A stretch of DNA of 46,874 nucleotides from DASVAL01 sp035649575 (GTDB taxonomy: Bacteria > Planctomycetota > UBA1135 > UBA2386), in NCBI GenBank assembly GCA_035649575.1, contig DASRJH010000189.1, positions 1-46,874 of the forward strand, written 5' to 3'. This document shows, piece by piece, positions 38,811-46,874 of the stretch. A program made the position numbers and the translations under genes. Positions within the stretch are counted from its first letter, which is position 1. Each line of letters opens with the position of its first letter. The notes beneath the pieces were generated by a model. The model worked only from the letters and a program-made list of their open reading frames with translations, did not search any database and had not been told where the DNA came from.

Positions 38811-41645
38811 ATGATCGCGTCCGCCACCGACCCCGCGCCACGCCCGGTGTCCGCGTCCGAGTCATTGCCGCCGCTGTGGGGCACGGTCGTGTCGATGCTC
38901 GGTCTCGCGCTGCTCGTCTATCTGCCCGCGGCGCTCGGGGCGGCGTTCCTCGACTTCGACGACAACTTCTTCTTCGGGCCCGACAATCCCGAGTTCCGCG
39001 AGGGTCTGAGCGCCGTGTTGGATCCGCGGCGGCCCATCGCGAACGCCTGGCTGCCGGTCGCGCACTGCTCGCTGTGGTTCGACTACGCGTGGGGCGGCGC
39101 GTCGCCGCTCTGGGCGCACGTGCACTCGCTGCTGCTGCACGGCCTCGGCGCCGCGGTGCTCGTGCGGCTGTTGCTCGCGTGCGGCGCGCAGCGCGTCGTG
39201 GCACTGCTCGCCGGTGCGTGCTTCCTCGCACACCCGGCGCTCGCCGAATCCGTGGCGTGGGTCAGCGGCCGCAAGGACGTGCTCTCGGGTCTGTTCGTGT
39301 TCGCGGCCCTGCTGCAGACCGTGCGCTTTGCGCAGCGCCCGAGCTGGTGGCGCGCCTTGGTCCTCGCGGTCCTGGCGGCGCTCGCGATGTACAGCAAGGC
39401 CACGGCCGTCGTCCTGCCGCTGCTGGCCGTGCTCGTGTGCTTGCACGCCGGCGGCTCGCGAATGCGCTTCCTCGGCCCGGCCGTGTTGTTGCTCGTCACG
39501 CTGCCGATCGCATGGCATCACCGCGCGATCGCCGCAGCCGAGGGCACGCTGGCCACGGGTGCTCTCGGCAACAGGTTGCCGCAGCTCGGCGGCGTCTGCG
39601 AGCACTACGTCGCGACAGCGTTCTGGCCGTTGCACCTGAACGTGCTCTATCCCGAAGTCGACACGCTCGCGCGTTTTGGCGCCGAGCCCTGGGCCGGCTT
39701 CGCGATCCTCGCGATCGCGCTGGTCGCCATGGTCGTCGCGGGCTCGCGCCGCGCGTGGCGGCCCGGCGCCTTGGCCATCGCGTCGTTCTTCGTGGCCCTG
39801 CTGCCGTTCAACACCGTCTACCCGGCGTCGACGACCGCCGCGGCCGACCGCTACCTCTACCTCGCCGTGCCGGCTGCGGCGTTCTTCACGGCAATGGTGC
39901 TGCAGAAGACGCTGGGCCGGACGGGGCTCGCGGTGGCCACGGCAATCCTCGTGCTGCTCGCGGCTGGTGCCTGCCGCCGGGCCTTCGACTTCGGCAGCAG
40001 CGAAGCGCTGTGGCGCTCGAGCCTCGCCGTGGACAACGCCAACGCGGTCGCGCACTTCAACCTCGCGCACGAGGGTCTGCAGCGGATCCCCGTGGCAGTC
40101 GAAGAAGTCGAGCAGCACCTCGAGGCAGCGGTCGCCGCGGCGCGTCATCCGATCCACGAGTTGCGCGCGCGGCAGCTGCTCGTGCGCCTCGCGCTGAAGC
40201 GGGCCGACTACGAAGCGGCGAGCCGGCATGCGCGCGCGGCCATCGAAGCAGCGCGCGCGCAGCTGGCCCGCGAGGTCGACCCCAAGCGGCGGACCCAAGC
40301 GACGGCGTTGCTGCTGCAGGCACAACTCGCCGCGTTCGAGCCGCTGCAGCGCGCAGGGGACGATGCAGCGGCGCAGGCGATCTACGCGGCGGCGCGCGAG
40401 CTCGGGCCCGGACATCCGGACCTCGTCGCGTTCGCAGCGATGCGTGACCTGAGCGCCGTCGTGCCGGAACTGCTGGCTTTGGCCGCAGCCGGACGCCCGG
40501 CGCATCTCGCCGCGGACGATGCGCGCGCTCTGGCCGCGAGGCGCAACTTGCAACAGGCACTCGAAGAGTACCCGGCGCGTCCGGGTCTGTTGTGCGCGCT
40601 GGCCGCCTGGGAAAGGGCGTGCGACCGGGCCCTGCCGGCGCTGCGTCGCTACCGCGAGGCACAGCGGGCCGACCCGGACTGCATCGAAGCCTGGCTCGGC
40701 GCTGCGCAGCTGCTGCGCGAATGCGAGAACTACGTCGAAGCCGAGCAATACGCGCGGCGCGGCCTCGCGCAGCGCCCCGATCCACGCCTGCGGCAGGAGC
40801 TGGCGATGAGCCTCACGGGTCAGGGCCGCATCGACGACGCGATCCTGCAGCTCGAGGCCTACATGCAGCTGAAGCCGAACGACCAGGACAGCGCGAAGGT
40901 GCTGTCCAACCTGCTGATCGGGCGCGCCTACTCGCGGCTCGGGACCGGAGCCGACCACGCCGACGTGCTGAAGATCGTCGAGCGCGCGCTCGCCTACAAT
41001 CCACAGGAAGGCAAGGCCCACCTCGTGTTCGGGCGCATCAAGCTCGAGCAACGCCGATTCACCGAGGCAGTGCAGGAGCTCGAGGCGGCCCATCGCCTGA
41101 TGCCGGAGTTCGAGGAAGCGCGCACGCTGCTCTGCGACGCGCTCGGGAGGCTCGGCTACGACTGCCTGCTGCGTTCCGACGACGAGGCGGCCGCGGATGC
41201 CTGGTTGCGCTGTGTCGCGGTGGCGCCGGCCGACTTCTCGCTCGAGACGATCCAGCAACAGCTCGCGCGGATCTGGCAACGCGCCGAGGCTCGCGGCGTC
41301 GAAGCCCGCAAGGCCGGCGATCGGCAAGGCGCGATCCGCGAGTTCCGGCGCTGCCTGCGGGTCGATCCCGGGCAACACTGGGCGGCCTGGCTGCTCGCGA
41401 TCACGCTGCGGGACGACCCGGCGGCCGACCTCGTCGAGCTCGAACAGCTCTGCCGGAAGGCCGTCGCGTGGCAGGAGCAGCACGGGCTCGAACGCAGCGA
41501 ACAGGTGTATCTGCTCGCTTCGACGCTGGCGCGGGCCGGCAAGCATGCGGACGCGAAGGCGGTCGCGGAGGATTACCTGCGCAGCCCCGAGCCCGGCAGC
41601 AAACCGCAGATTCTCGCGGCTCTGCTGCGGCTCAAGGACAACTGA
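38811..41645 (+). CDS. TMTC-like GT-C membrane glycosyltransferase with TPR repeats
   Basis: This 944-aa protein has a multi-pass N-terminal half (about 15-390). Hallmarks of the TMTC/DUF1736-like GT-C group are present: an acidic first loop (FLDFDDNFFFGPDN), HPALAESVAWVSGRKDVLSG, YSKATAVVLPLLA, and a late loop FNTVYPASTTAAADRYLYLA. From about 400 to the end it is soluble TPR solenoid (for example CIEAWLGAAQLLRECENYVE and GKAHLVFGRIKLEQRRFTEA). Eukaryotic TMTCs O-mannosylate proteins; bacterial homologues are uncharacterised, so protein O-glycosylation is an inference. The ATG at 38811 is selected because upstream sequence is antisense to the JmjC-like gene. It converges with the kinase gene (32-bp gap). 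Confidence 0.75.
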   Translation: MIASATDPAPRPVSASESLPPLWGTVVSMLGLALLVYLPAALGAAFLDFDDNFFFGPDNPEFREGLSAVLDPRRPIANAWLPVAHCSLWFDYAWGGASPLWAHVHSLLLHGLGAAVLVRLLLACGAQRVVALLAGACFLAHPALAESVAWVSGRKDVLSGLFVFAALLQTVRFAQRPSWWRALVLAVLAALAMYSKATAVVLPLLAVLVCLHAGGSRMRFLGPAVLLLVTLPIAWHHRAIAAAEGTLATGALGNRLPQLGGVCEHYVATAFWPLHLNVLYPEVDTLARFGAEPWAGFAILAIALVAMVVAGSRRAWRPGALAIASFFVALLPFNTVYPASTTAAADRYLYLAVPAAAFFTAMVLQKTLGRTGLAVATAILVLLAAGACRRAFDFGSSEALWRSSLAVDNANAVAHFNLAHEGLQRIPVAVEEVEQHLEAAVAAARHPIHELRARQLLVRLALKRADYEAASRHARAAIEAARAQLAREVDPKRRTQATALLLQAQLAAFEPLQRAGDDAAAQAIYAAARELGPGHPDLVAFAAMRDLSAVVPELLALAAAGRPAHLAADDARALAARRNLQQALEEYPARPGLLCALAAWERACDRALPALRRYREAQRADPDCIEAWLGAAQLLRECENYVEAEQYARRGLAQRPDPRLRQELAMSLTGQGRIDDAILQLEAYMQLKPNDQDSAKVLSNLLIGRAYSRLGTGADHADVLKIVERALAYNPQEGKAHLVFGRIKLEQRRFTEAVQELEAAHRLMPEFEEARTLLCDALGRLGYDCLLRSDDEAAADAWLRCVAVAPADFSLETIQQQLARIWQRAEARGVEARKAGDRQGAIREFRRCLRVDPGQHWAAWLLAITLRDDPAADLVELEQLCRKAVAWQEQHGLERSEQVYLLASTLARAGKHADAKAVAEDYLRSPEPGSKPQILAALLRLKDN

Positions 41646-41677
41646 ACCGAACGGATCGCTTCACGGAGCCTGCTGCG

Positions 41678-44600
41678 TCACCGGCCCGCTCCGATGACGG
41701 GTCCCACGTGCCGAGCGGCCTCCGCAAGCAGTCGCTGCGGGTCGGTCGGCCAGATCTGCACCACGCCGCTCCGACTTGCTACCAACAACTTGGCGCCTTC
41801 GTCGAGGAACACGAGGCTCTTGATGCGCGCTCCCAGCGTCGGCAACGCGTAGCGCAGCGTGCCGTCCGCGCGCAGCACGTGGACCGTGCCATCCTGCAGG
41901 CCGCACGCGACCATGGTCCCCGCCGGCTGCAGTGCGATTGCCGTGACGTCGTTCGGCAGGTGCGCGATCACCCGGCCGGAACCCGAAGGCAACGTCCGCA
42001 ACCACACATCGCCCTGCCAGGAACCGCCGGCGAGCCACGGCGCATCGCGCGCCACTGCCATGGAACGTAGCACGGCGCTGTGTCTCCCGAGAGTCGTCGG
42101 ATCCCCCACGGCCAAGCCTCCCGCGCCGTCGTCACGCACCACCCAGCACTGCACACGGTTCTCGGGTGGGTCGTCCGTCGCGGCGAACAGACTGCCTCCG
42201 TCCCTCGCGAACGCGGCACTCCACACCGGATTGCCATGCATTCCGGGCACATACTGCGCACGCAGAGTCGAAGCGGGTGCGGGCAAGAGGTCGATGGCGA
42301 GCGGCGGCCCGGAACCACGCAGATTCCAAACTCGCACGCGGCCGTCGTAGCTCGACGTGAGCACGTGCCCATCGTCGCCAGGGCGCCACTGCACCTGCTT
42401 GATTTGCCGATCGTGCGCAGCAATCGGAGGCCGGAGCGCGGCACCGTCGGCGCCGAACACGTGCAGCCTCCCGCTCTCGTCGCCGAGCAGGAACCTCTGG
42501 CCGGTGGCGTCCACGTCGATGCACGTGATGTTGCGCACGCCGGTGTCGAACCGCCGCACAGAGCTATCGCGCATCGCGAGTCGATCGCGCACCATCACGA
42601 TTCCCGATGCCTCGGCGACGATGAGCCACCTTTCGTCGTTGCTGACCGCGGCGTTGGCGAGCTGGCAGTGGCGCCACTCGGCGACGAGACGCGGCGTGAA
42701 ATCCCATGTGCGCACTGTGTTGTCGATCGCTGAGGTCACCAGCGTGTCGCCGAGGAAGGCGCAGCCGCTGGCGCAAGCGCGGTGGCCGTGCAGCACCGCG
42801 AGCGAGCGTCCCTCGCGGTTCCAGAGGTGCACAGTGCCAGGGACCGTCACCGTCGCGAGGTGCTGCCCGGTTGCGTCGAAGGCCGCGTCGTAGACGACGC
42901 CCGGGTGCAACAGGCGATCGACCAACGTTGGCTCCCCGGACGCCGGCACGCGCCACAGTTGCGCTTCGTAGTCGGCGCCGAACGAGACCACATGTTCCCC
43001 ATCGGGTGAACAGCGCACGCCCTCGATGCGGCCGCGGTGCTGGCCAAGTAGCCCGAGTGCTCTGCCATCGGCATCGAACAGCCGCACGCGGTCGTCGGCG
43101 AAGCCCGGATCGTCGCGCCATGTACGCCTGCTGTCGTAGCCGGTCGCGGTGACGAAGCGAGCGATCTGCCCGGGGCGAGGTGGTATGAAGTCGACCGCCA
43201 CCACCCAGCCGCCGTGCGGGATCGGATCGCCGCACGGTTCCCCCGTGCGGGCGTCCCAGCGGCGCACCGTGCCGTCGAGGCTGCCAGTGACGAGCAGACT
43301 GCCGTCGGGTGAAGCCGCGCACGAGTACACGGCCTTTGTGTGGCCACGCAGCTCGCGCGCGGCTGCGCTGTCCGGCGGCCACACCCGCGCGATCCCATCG
43401 CCGCAGCCCGTGAGCACGCTACCGTCGGCAAGGCAGATGCCGCAGAGTACTTCGTCGGGATGCACCAGCGTCGCGAGTGGCGCGTCGGGGCGCTGCGGAT
43501 CCCAGAGCGTCGCGAGACCCCCTGGAAGGCGCAAAGGGTGGTCGGTATGGCGGCGGCGTTTCTTCGTTGCAGGATTCCAGCGCGCGACGGACATCACCAG
43601 CACACGGCTGCCGTCGGCCGATGCCACGACTCGATGCACGTGGAAGTGACCCGCGGCCTGCGTCGCGAGTTCGACGGGATCACAGCCGGACCGCAAGATC
43701 CAGGTCTGGGCCGTCCCATCGGACGCAACTGCGACGAAGCTGCCGTTGGCCGGGGTCGTGAGACTGAACGGCGAGGGCACGTTGCGGCGCTCGCGTTCCT
43801 GCCACTCCGCCGCAGCTGCGTAGAGGGAACCCACGGTAGCCGGATCGTCCGGTGCCCTGCCGACGCCGTCGATCGCGCGCACCAAGGCCGCCGTAGTGTC
43901 GTTTCCCAAGATCGCCATGGCGGCGGCCGCGAGATCGCCTACCTCGCGCGCCTCCAAGGCGCCGCGCGCACTAGCAAGCAGCTGTAGCGAGACGATGAGG
44001 CCTGCCGCCAGCGACAGGAACGCGGCAGCGAGCGCCCCCGCGAGCCCCGGGTGGCGTTGGCCCCAACGCGTCAGCCGCCGCCATGGTCCCGCGGGGCGCG
44101 CCAACACAGGCTCACGCCGCAGCACGCGCCGCAGGTCGTCGGCGAAGGCCGCCGCCGAGGCGTAACGGCGCGCGGGGTCCTTCTCGAGCGCCTTCTGAAC
44201 GACGACCGCGAGGTCGCTGCCGACATGCGGACTGTGGGCGCGCGCATCGGGTGGATCGGCTGCGAGGATGGCGCGGTAGAGCTCGGCCCTGCTCGCACCG
44301 TCGAAGGGCCGGCGCAGCGTCAGCGCTTCGAACAGCACGGCGCCGAGCGCGTACAAGTCGGTGCGCGCATCCGGCCGGCGGCCACGCGGCTCGACCTGTT
44401 CCGGCGCCATGTAGGCCGGCGTGCCGAGCGGATCGGTCGAAGCCGTCAGCGTCGGATCGCCCGCAGCGTCGTCGCGCACGAGTCCGAAGTCGACCAGCAC
44501 AGGAGCACGCTCGGGCCCGATCAGCAGGTTCGCCGGCTTGACGTCGCGGTGCACGAGGCCCTGCGAGTGCGCCGCGTGCAGCGCGCGCGCTGCCTGTTCG

Positions 44601-45211
44601 ACCAGCGTCACCACCGCCGCGATGCGATCACGTTCGGCACCCGCGTCGACCGGCGCCTGGTCTGCCGGGGAAAGCGCCACGGCCCGTGGGCCAGGATCCG
44701 CCGCTATCGTGCGCGCGATCGCGTCGGCGAGCGACTCGCCGGCGACATAGCGCATCGCCAGGAAGGCGCGGCCGGCGTGTTCGCCGGCGTGCAGCACCGG
44801 ACAGATGCCAGGGTGGTCGACCTTCGCTGCAGCGACGAGTTCACGGCGAAAGCGCTCGCGCGCGCGCGGTTGTTCAAGCAGGTCCGCACGCAGCACCTTG
44901 AGCGCCACGTGCGCGTGCGTGACCGTGTGCTCGGCAAGGTAGACGACGCCCATCGACCCGGAGCCGAGCCGGCGAATCAGCGTGTAGTCGGCGAAGCGTT
45001 CGCCCGCCTGCATCGGCGGCAGCAGAGTGGTACCGACGAATCCGAGTTCGACGAGGCGTACGTACCGCTGCCGCAGCGCAGCCGCGTGCTGCGGGTGCCG
45101 CGTGCACAGCTCCGCGAGGGCAGCGTCGCGTTCGGCGTCCGGCCGCTCGAGGCAGGCGAGCAAGAGCTCCTCGAGCTCGGTCCACGTCTCGTCGGGATCG
45201 GTGTCGGCCAT
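41678..45211 (-). CDS. Membrane Ser/Thr protein kinase with WD40 sensor domain
   Basis: This 1177-aa protein has a Hanks-type kinase domain at about 75-370. It has a glycine loop RLGSGSMGVV, Lys105 in VALKVL, HRDVKPANLL with Asp223, DFG at 241-243, and GTPAYMAPEQ in the activation segment. All catalytic residues are present. A single membrane helix (about 400-425, GLAGALAAAFLSLAAGLIVS) separates it from an outward-facing WD40 propeller region (about 480-1170). Its blades include GHTKAVYSCAASPDGSLLVT, TGSLDGTVRRWDARTGE and GHRACASGCAFLGDT. The kinase is cytoplasmic and the propeller probably periplasmic. Kinase-WD40 fusions are abundant in planctomycetes. Targets are unknown. It is followed on the same strand by no close gene and converges with the TMTC-like gene. 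Confidence 0.92.
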   Translation of the reverse strand: MADTDPDETWTELEELLLACLERPDAERDAALAELCTRHPQHAAALRQRYVRLVELGFVGTTLLPPMQAGERFADYTLIRRLGSGSMGVVYLAEHTVTHAHVALKVLRADLLEQPRARERFRRELVAAAKVDHPGICPVLHAGEHAGRAFLAMRYVAGESLADAIARTIAADPGPRAVALSPADQAPVDAGAERDRIAAVVTLVEQAARALHAAHSQGLVHRDVKPANLLIGPERAPVLVDFGLVRDDAAGDPTLTASTDPLGTPAYMAPEQVEPRGRRPDARTDLYALGAVLFEALTLRRPFDGASRAELYRAILAADPPDARAHSPHVGSDLAVVVQKALEKDPARRYASAAAFADDLRRVLRREPVLARPAGPWRRLTRWGQRHPGLAGALAAAFLSLAAGLIVSLQLLASARGALEAREVGDLAAAAMAILGNDTTAALVRAIDGVGRAPDDPATVGSLYAAAAEWQERERRNVPSPFSLTTPANGSFVAVASDGTAQTWILRSGCDPVELATQAAGHFHVHRVVASADGSRVLVMSVARWNPATKKRRRHTDHPLRLPGGLATLWDPQRPDAPLATLVHPDEVLCGICLADGSVLTGCGDGIARVWPPDSAAARELRGHTKAVYSCAASPDGSLLVTGSLDGTVRRWDARTGEPCGDPIPHGGWVVAVDFIPPRPGQIARFVTATGYDSRRTWRDDPGFADDRVRLFDADGRALGLLGQHRGRIEGVRCSPDGEHVVSFGADYEAQLWRVPASGEPTLVDRLLHPGVVYDAAFDATGQHLATVTVPGTVHLWNREGRSLAVLHGHRACASGCAFLGDTLVTSAIDNTVRTWDFTPRLVAEWRHCQLANAAVSNDERWLIVAEASGIVMVRDRLAMRDSSVRRFDTGVRNITCIDVDATGQRFLLGDESGRLHVFGADGAALRPPIAAHDRQIKQVQWRPGDDGHVLTSSYDGRVRVWNLRGSGPPLAIDLLPAPASTLRAQYVPGMHGNPVWSAAFARDGGSLFAATDDPPENRVQCWVVRDDGAGGLAVGDPTTLGRHSAVLRSMAVARDAPWLAGGSWQGDVWLRTLPSGSGRVIAHLPNDVTAIALQPAGTMVACGLQDGTVHVLRADGTLRYALPTLGARIKSLVFLDEGAKLLVASRSGVVQIWPTDPQRLLAEAARHVGPVIGAGR

Positions 45212-45250
45212 CGGCGCGCGGCGGCTGTGGTCGCAGCATACCGTCGTGGC

Positions 45251-46874
45251 TCAGCGCAGCGCGTCGCTCGCCAGCAGCAGCGCGCAGGGTGCCGTGCCGA
45301 GATCGACCCACACGGCCTGCAAGCCGACGCTGCCCCAAATGTAGCCGGCCGGGATCGGCACCGGGAAGCGCGCGAACCCACCGCCGTTGGCGAACACCGC
45401 GGCGCTGCCGACGGGCGGCGGGGCGAACTGGAGCCACACGTCGAGGCCGAGGCCCGGGATCGTCGCGGCGGTCGCCGCCGGCGCACCGAGGAACAGCACG
45501 CCTGGTGCGTTGGGCAAGGCCCCGTACACGAGCACCTCGAAGCCGGTGTTCCCGGGCGCTGGCGCACTGTCCACGGCGAGGTGCATCGCGGCACATCCTG
45601 CTGGCGAGGGCGCGCCGTAGCGCACCACGTTGTTCGGCAGCAAGCTGAGCTCGGCGACGAACGCGTCGGTGTTGCCGAGGTAGCTGCCTGTTGCCGGGAA
45701 GACGCCGCTCAGGGTCCAGCCGGTGACCACCGCGTTTCCGTTGCTGCGGAGGGCGACGTCCATCACGTTCTCCTGGCCCATCGCGCCGCCGAGGAACGTG
45801 CCGTAGACGAGCTGCGCCGCACCGGCCTGTGATGGATCGAGGCGCACGACGAAGCCGTCGGTTGGACCGACCGGTGGCGGACCGCCGCCCTGGAACGTCG
45901 GCTGCAACGCGCCGAGACTCGTGTGCGGAAACGGCGGCGAGCCGGCGAGGCCGACTGCAGTGACGAACTCGGAGGCGGCATCGACCTCGAGGTCCATGAT
46001 GGCGTCGTCGCCCGGACCGCCTAGATACGTGGAATACAGCAGTTGGGATGGCACGAACACGCCCAGGTCGATGTGGGTGAGGAACCCGTCGACGCCGAAG
46101 TAGCTGCCGCCGCCGAACTGCGGCTGCAGGCAGCCTGCTGTCGTCGGGAAGTCAGGCGATGTCGTCTGACCCGCAACCCAGACGCCGGTCCATGCCTGCG
46201 AACGCGCCAAGCCAGAGGGAACTTCATCTCCACTGCCACCCAGATAGCTGCCGTACCACTGCACGCTCAGGTTGGGTGTGAGCGCGACGAGGAAAGCGTC
46301 CTGGCTGCCGCCGAGCGTGGTGTCGAGGGCAGTCACCGGCGTGACTGGAAAGTTCGAGGACATCGTTCGGCCGGAGGCAACGAGCGTCGCGACAGTCGGT
46401 TGGTAGAGACCATCGGGAAAAAAGAAGATCATCTCCTCCATGTCGATCACGAGATCGTCGCTGGCGCCTCCGAGGTACGTCGTGTTCGTCAACGCTCCGT
46501 TCCAGGCGGCGTAGAGCGCGACGAAACCGTCCGCGCCGATTTGGCCAGCGGGGGGCGGCAGCGTGGTTGCGTTGACAGGTTGCAGCGGTACCCCGACCAT
46601 CGGGAAGTTGGTCGACGCAGTCCAGCCACCTACTGCGACCGTGCTCGAGCCCAAACAGGGCAGCAGGCACAAGGCCGAGTCGTTGCCGCTGCCCCCGAGA
46701 TACGTACCCCAGGCGATCGTTGGTGTGGCTGTGAGCGTGTTCGTCAACCGTACCACGAAACCGTCGCCGTACTCCGCGGTGCCGCCGGCGTAGCTCGTCT
46801 GCGGCGCGCCGGCGGTGATCGGGAAGTCCGTGCTACTGGTGCGTCCCGCGACCCAGACGTCGATACCAACCTCG
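45251..46874 (-). CDS. SBBP-repeat secreted beta-propeller protein (5' end beyond window)
   Basis: The frame is open to the window edge, giving at least 540 residues and the C-terminus. SBBP repeats recur about every 60-70 residues, with TYLGGSGND, TYLGGASDD, SYLGGSGDE, TYLGGPGDD and TFLGGAMGQ, each followed by a strand such as VAGQTTSPDFPTT. The last 125 residues are a C-terminal module (YGAPSPAGCAAMHLAVDSAP ... GTAPCALLLASDAL) related to those of the other secreted proteins here. Function is unknown; a surface or extracellular matrix role is plausible. It lies 39 bp upstream of the kinase gene on the same strand and may be co-transcribed with it. Confidence 0.82.
   Translation of the reverse strand, partial: EVGIDVWVAGRTSSTDFPITAGAPQTSYAGGTAEYGDGFVVRLTNTLTATPTIAWGTYLGGSGNDSALCLLPCLGSSTVAVGGWTASTNFPMVGVPLQPVNATTLPPPAGQIGADGFVALYAAWNGALTNTTYLGGASDDLVIDMEEMIFFFPDGLYQPTVATLVASGRTMSSNFPVTPVTALDTTLGGSQDAFLVALTPNLSVQWYGSYLGGSGDEVPSGLARSQAWTGVWVAGQTTSPDFPTTAGCLQPQFGGGSYFGVDGFLTHIDLGVFVPSQLLYSTYLGGPGDDAIMDLEVDAASEFVTAVGLAGSPPFPHTSLGALQPTFQGGGPPPVGPTDGFVVRLDPSQAGAAQLVYGTFLGGAMGQENVMDVALRSNGNAVVTGWTLSGVFPATGSYLGNTDAFVAELSLLPNNVVRYGAPSPAGCAAMHLAVDSAPAPGNTGFEVLVYGALPNAPGVLFLGAPAATAATIPGLGLDVWLQFAPPPVGSAAVFANGGGFARFPVPIPAGYIWGSVGLQAVWVDLGTAPCALLLASDALR

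Noticed and set aside
38862..41546. An 894-codon open frame on the minus strand over the TMTC-like gene
   Set aside because: The plus strand has coherent membrane helices and TPR repeats; the minus frame has no domain and is Arg/Gln-rich.
1..46874. tRNA, rRNA or riboswitch genes
   Set aside because: Reading the gaps between genes showed no cloverleaf-like or conserved rRNA sequence. A covariance-model scan was not possible, so small RNAs cannot be excluded.

Overview
The window is 46.9 kb of very GC-rich bacterial DNA with about 30 genes, several gene remnants, and no rRNA, tRNA or CRISPR seen. It looks like a planctomycete, probably of the large-genome marine or groundwater type. The reasons are large secreted proteins built from RCC1, SBBP and Kelch-like repeats that share a glycine-cysteine C-terminal module, a Ser/Thr kinase fused to WD40 repeats, a TMTC-like membrane protein with TPRs, and secretin-like lipoproteins with TPR-like N-termini. 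The phylum is inferred from gene style, not from a marker gene.

Region 1 (1-22.0 kb) is a broken-up lipid-polyene locus. The minus strand carries a translationally coupled chain, KS > chain-length-factor-like KS > FAD halogenase-like enzyme (9556-5605), with GTGA/ATGA overlaps. Its intact acyl carrier protein now lies 6 kb away (15889-15581), beside a FUN14 protein. The plus strand carries an AMP-dependent acyl ligase and an MMPL exporter (GTGA overlap), followed by a lysophospholipid acyltransferase (minus) and a small lipoprotein. This set matches the aryl polyene / xanthomonadin / dialkylresorcinol style of cluster, but no ketoreductase, dehydratase or starter-unit gene is present.

Two blocks of cell-surface genes interrupt this locus. 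Block A (about 0.45-5.6 kb, visibly less GC-rich) holds an RCC1 protein and a frameshifted SBBP-like protein. It lies between the halogenase gene and a detached 286-bp copy of that gene's 3' end. Block B (about 9.7-15.4 kb) holds a beta-helix protein, a Kelch-like protein, a rhodanese, a lipoprotein and a VapC-type PIN remnant. It lies between two copies of the KS/ACP junction: one copy keeps KS but has an ACP with an in-frame deletion, and the other keeps ACP but has only a KS stump.

Region 2 (22.2-25.8 kb) is a compact plus-strand group: a CpsD/ParA-like P-loop ATPase, a coiled-coil protein and a MamK-like actin. A HAD hydrolase converges on it. Together these suggest an uncharacterised cytoskeletal module.

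Region 3 (25.9-36.4 kb) is a minus-strand series: secretin-like lipoprotein, 946-aa TPR-rich protein, ExbB, ExbD, ExbD, second secretin-like lipoprotein. It looks like a trans-envelope machine that couples a proton-driven ExbB/ExbD motor to two secretin-type outer-membrane rings. No TonB and no type II or type IV assembly ATPase is present.

Region 4 (36.8-46.9 kb) has a family 4 uracil-DNA glycosylase overlapping or abutting a JmjC/cupin-like protein, a divergent TMTC-like GT-C/TPR protein, the kinase-WD40 protein, and an SBBP-repeat protein cut by the window end.
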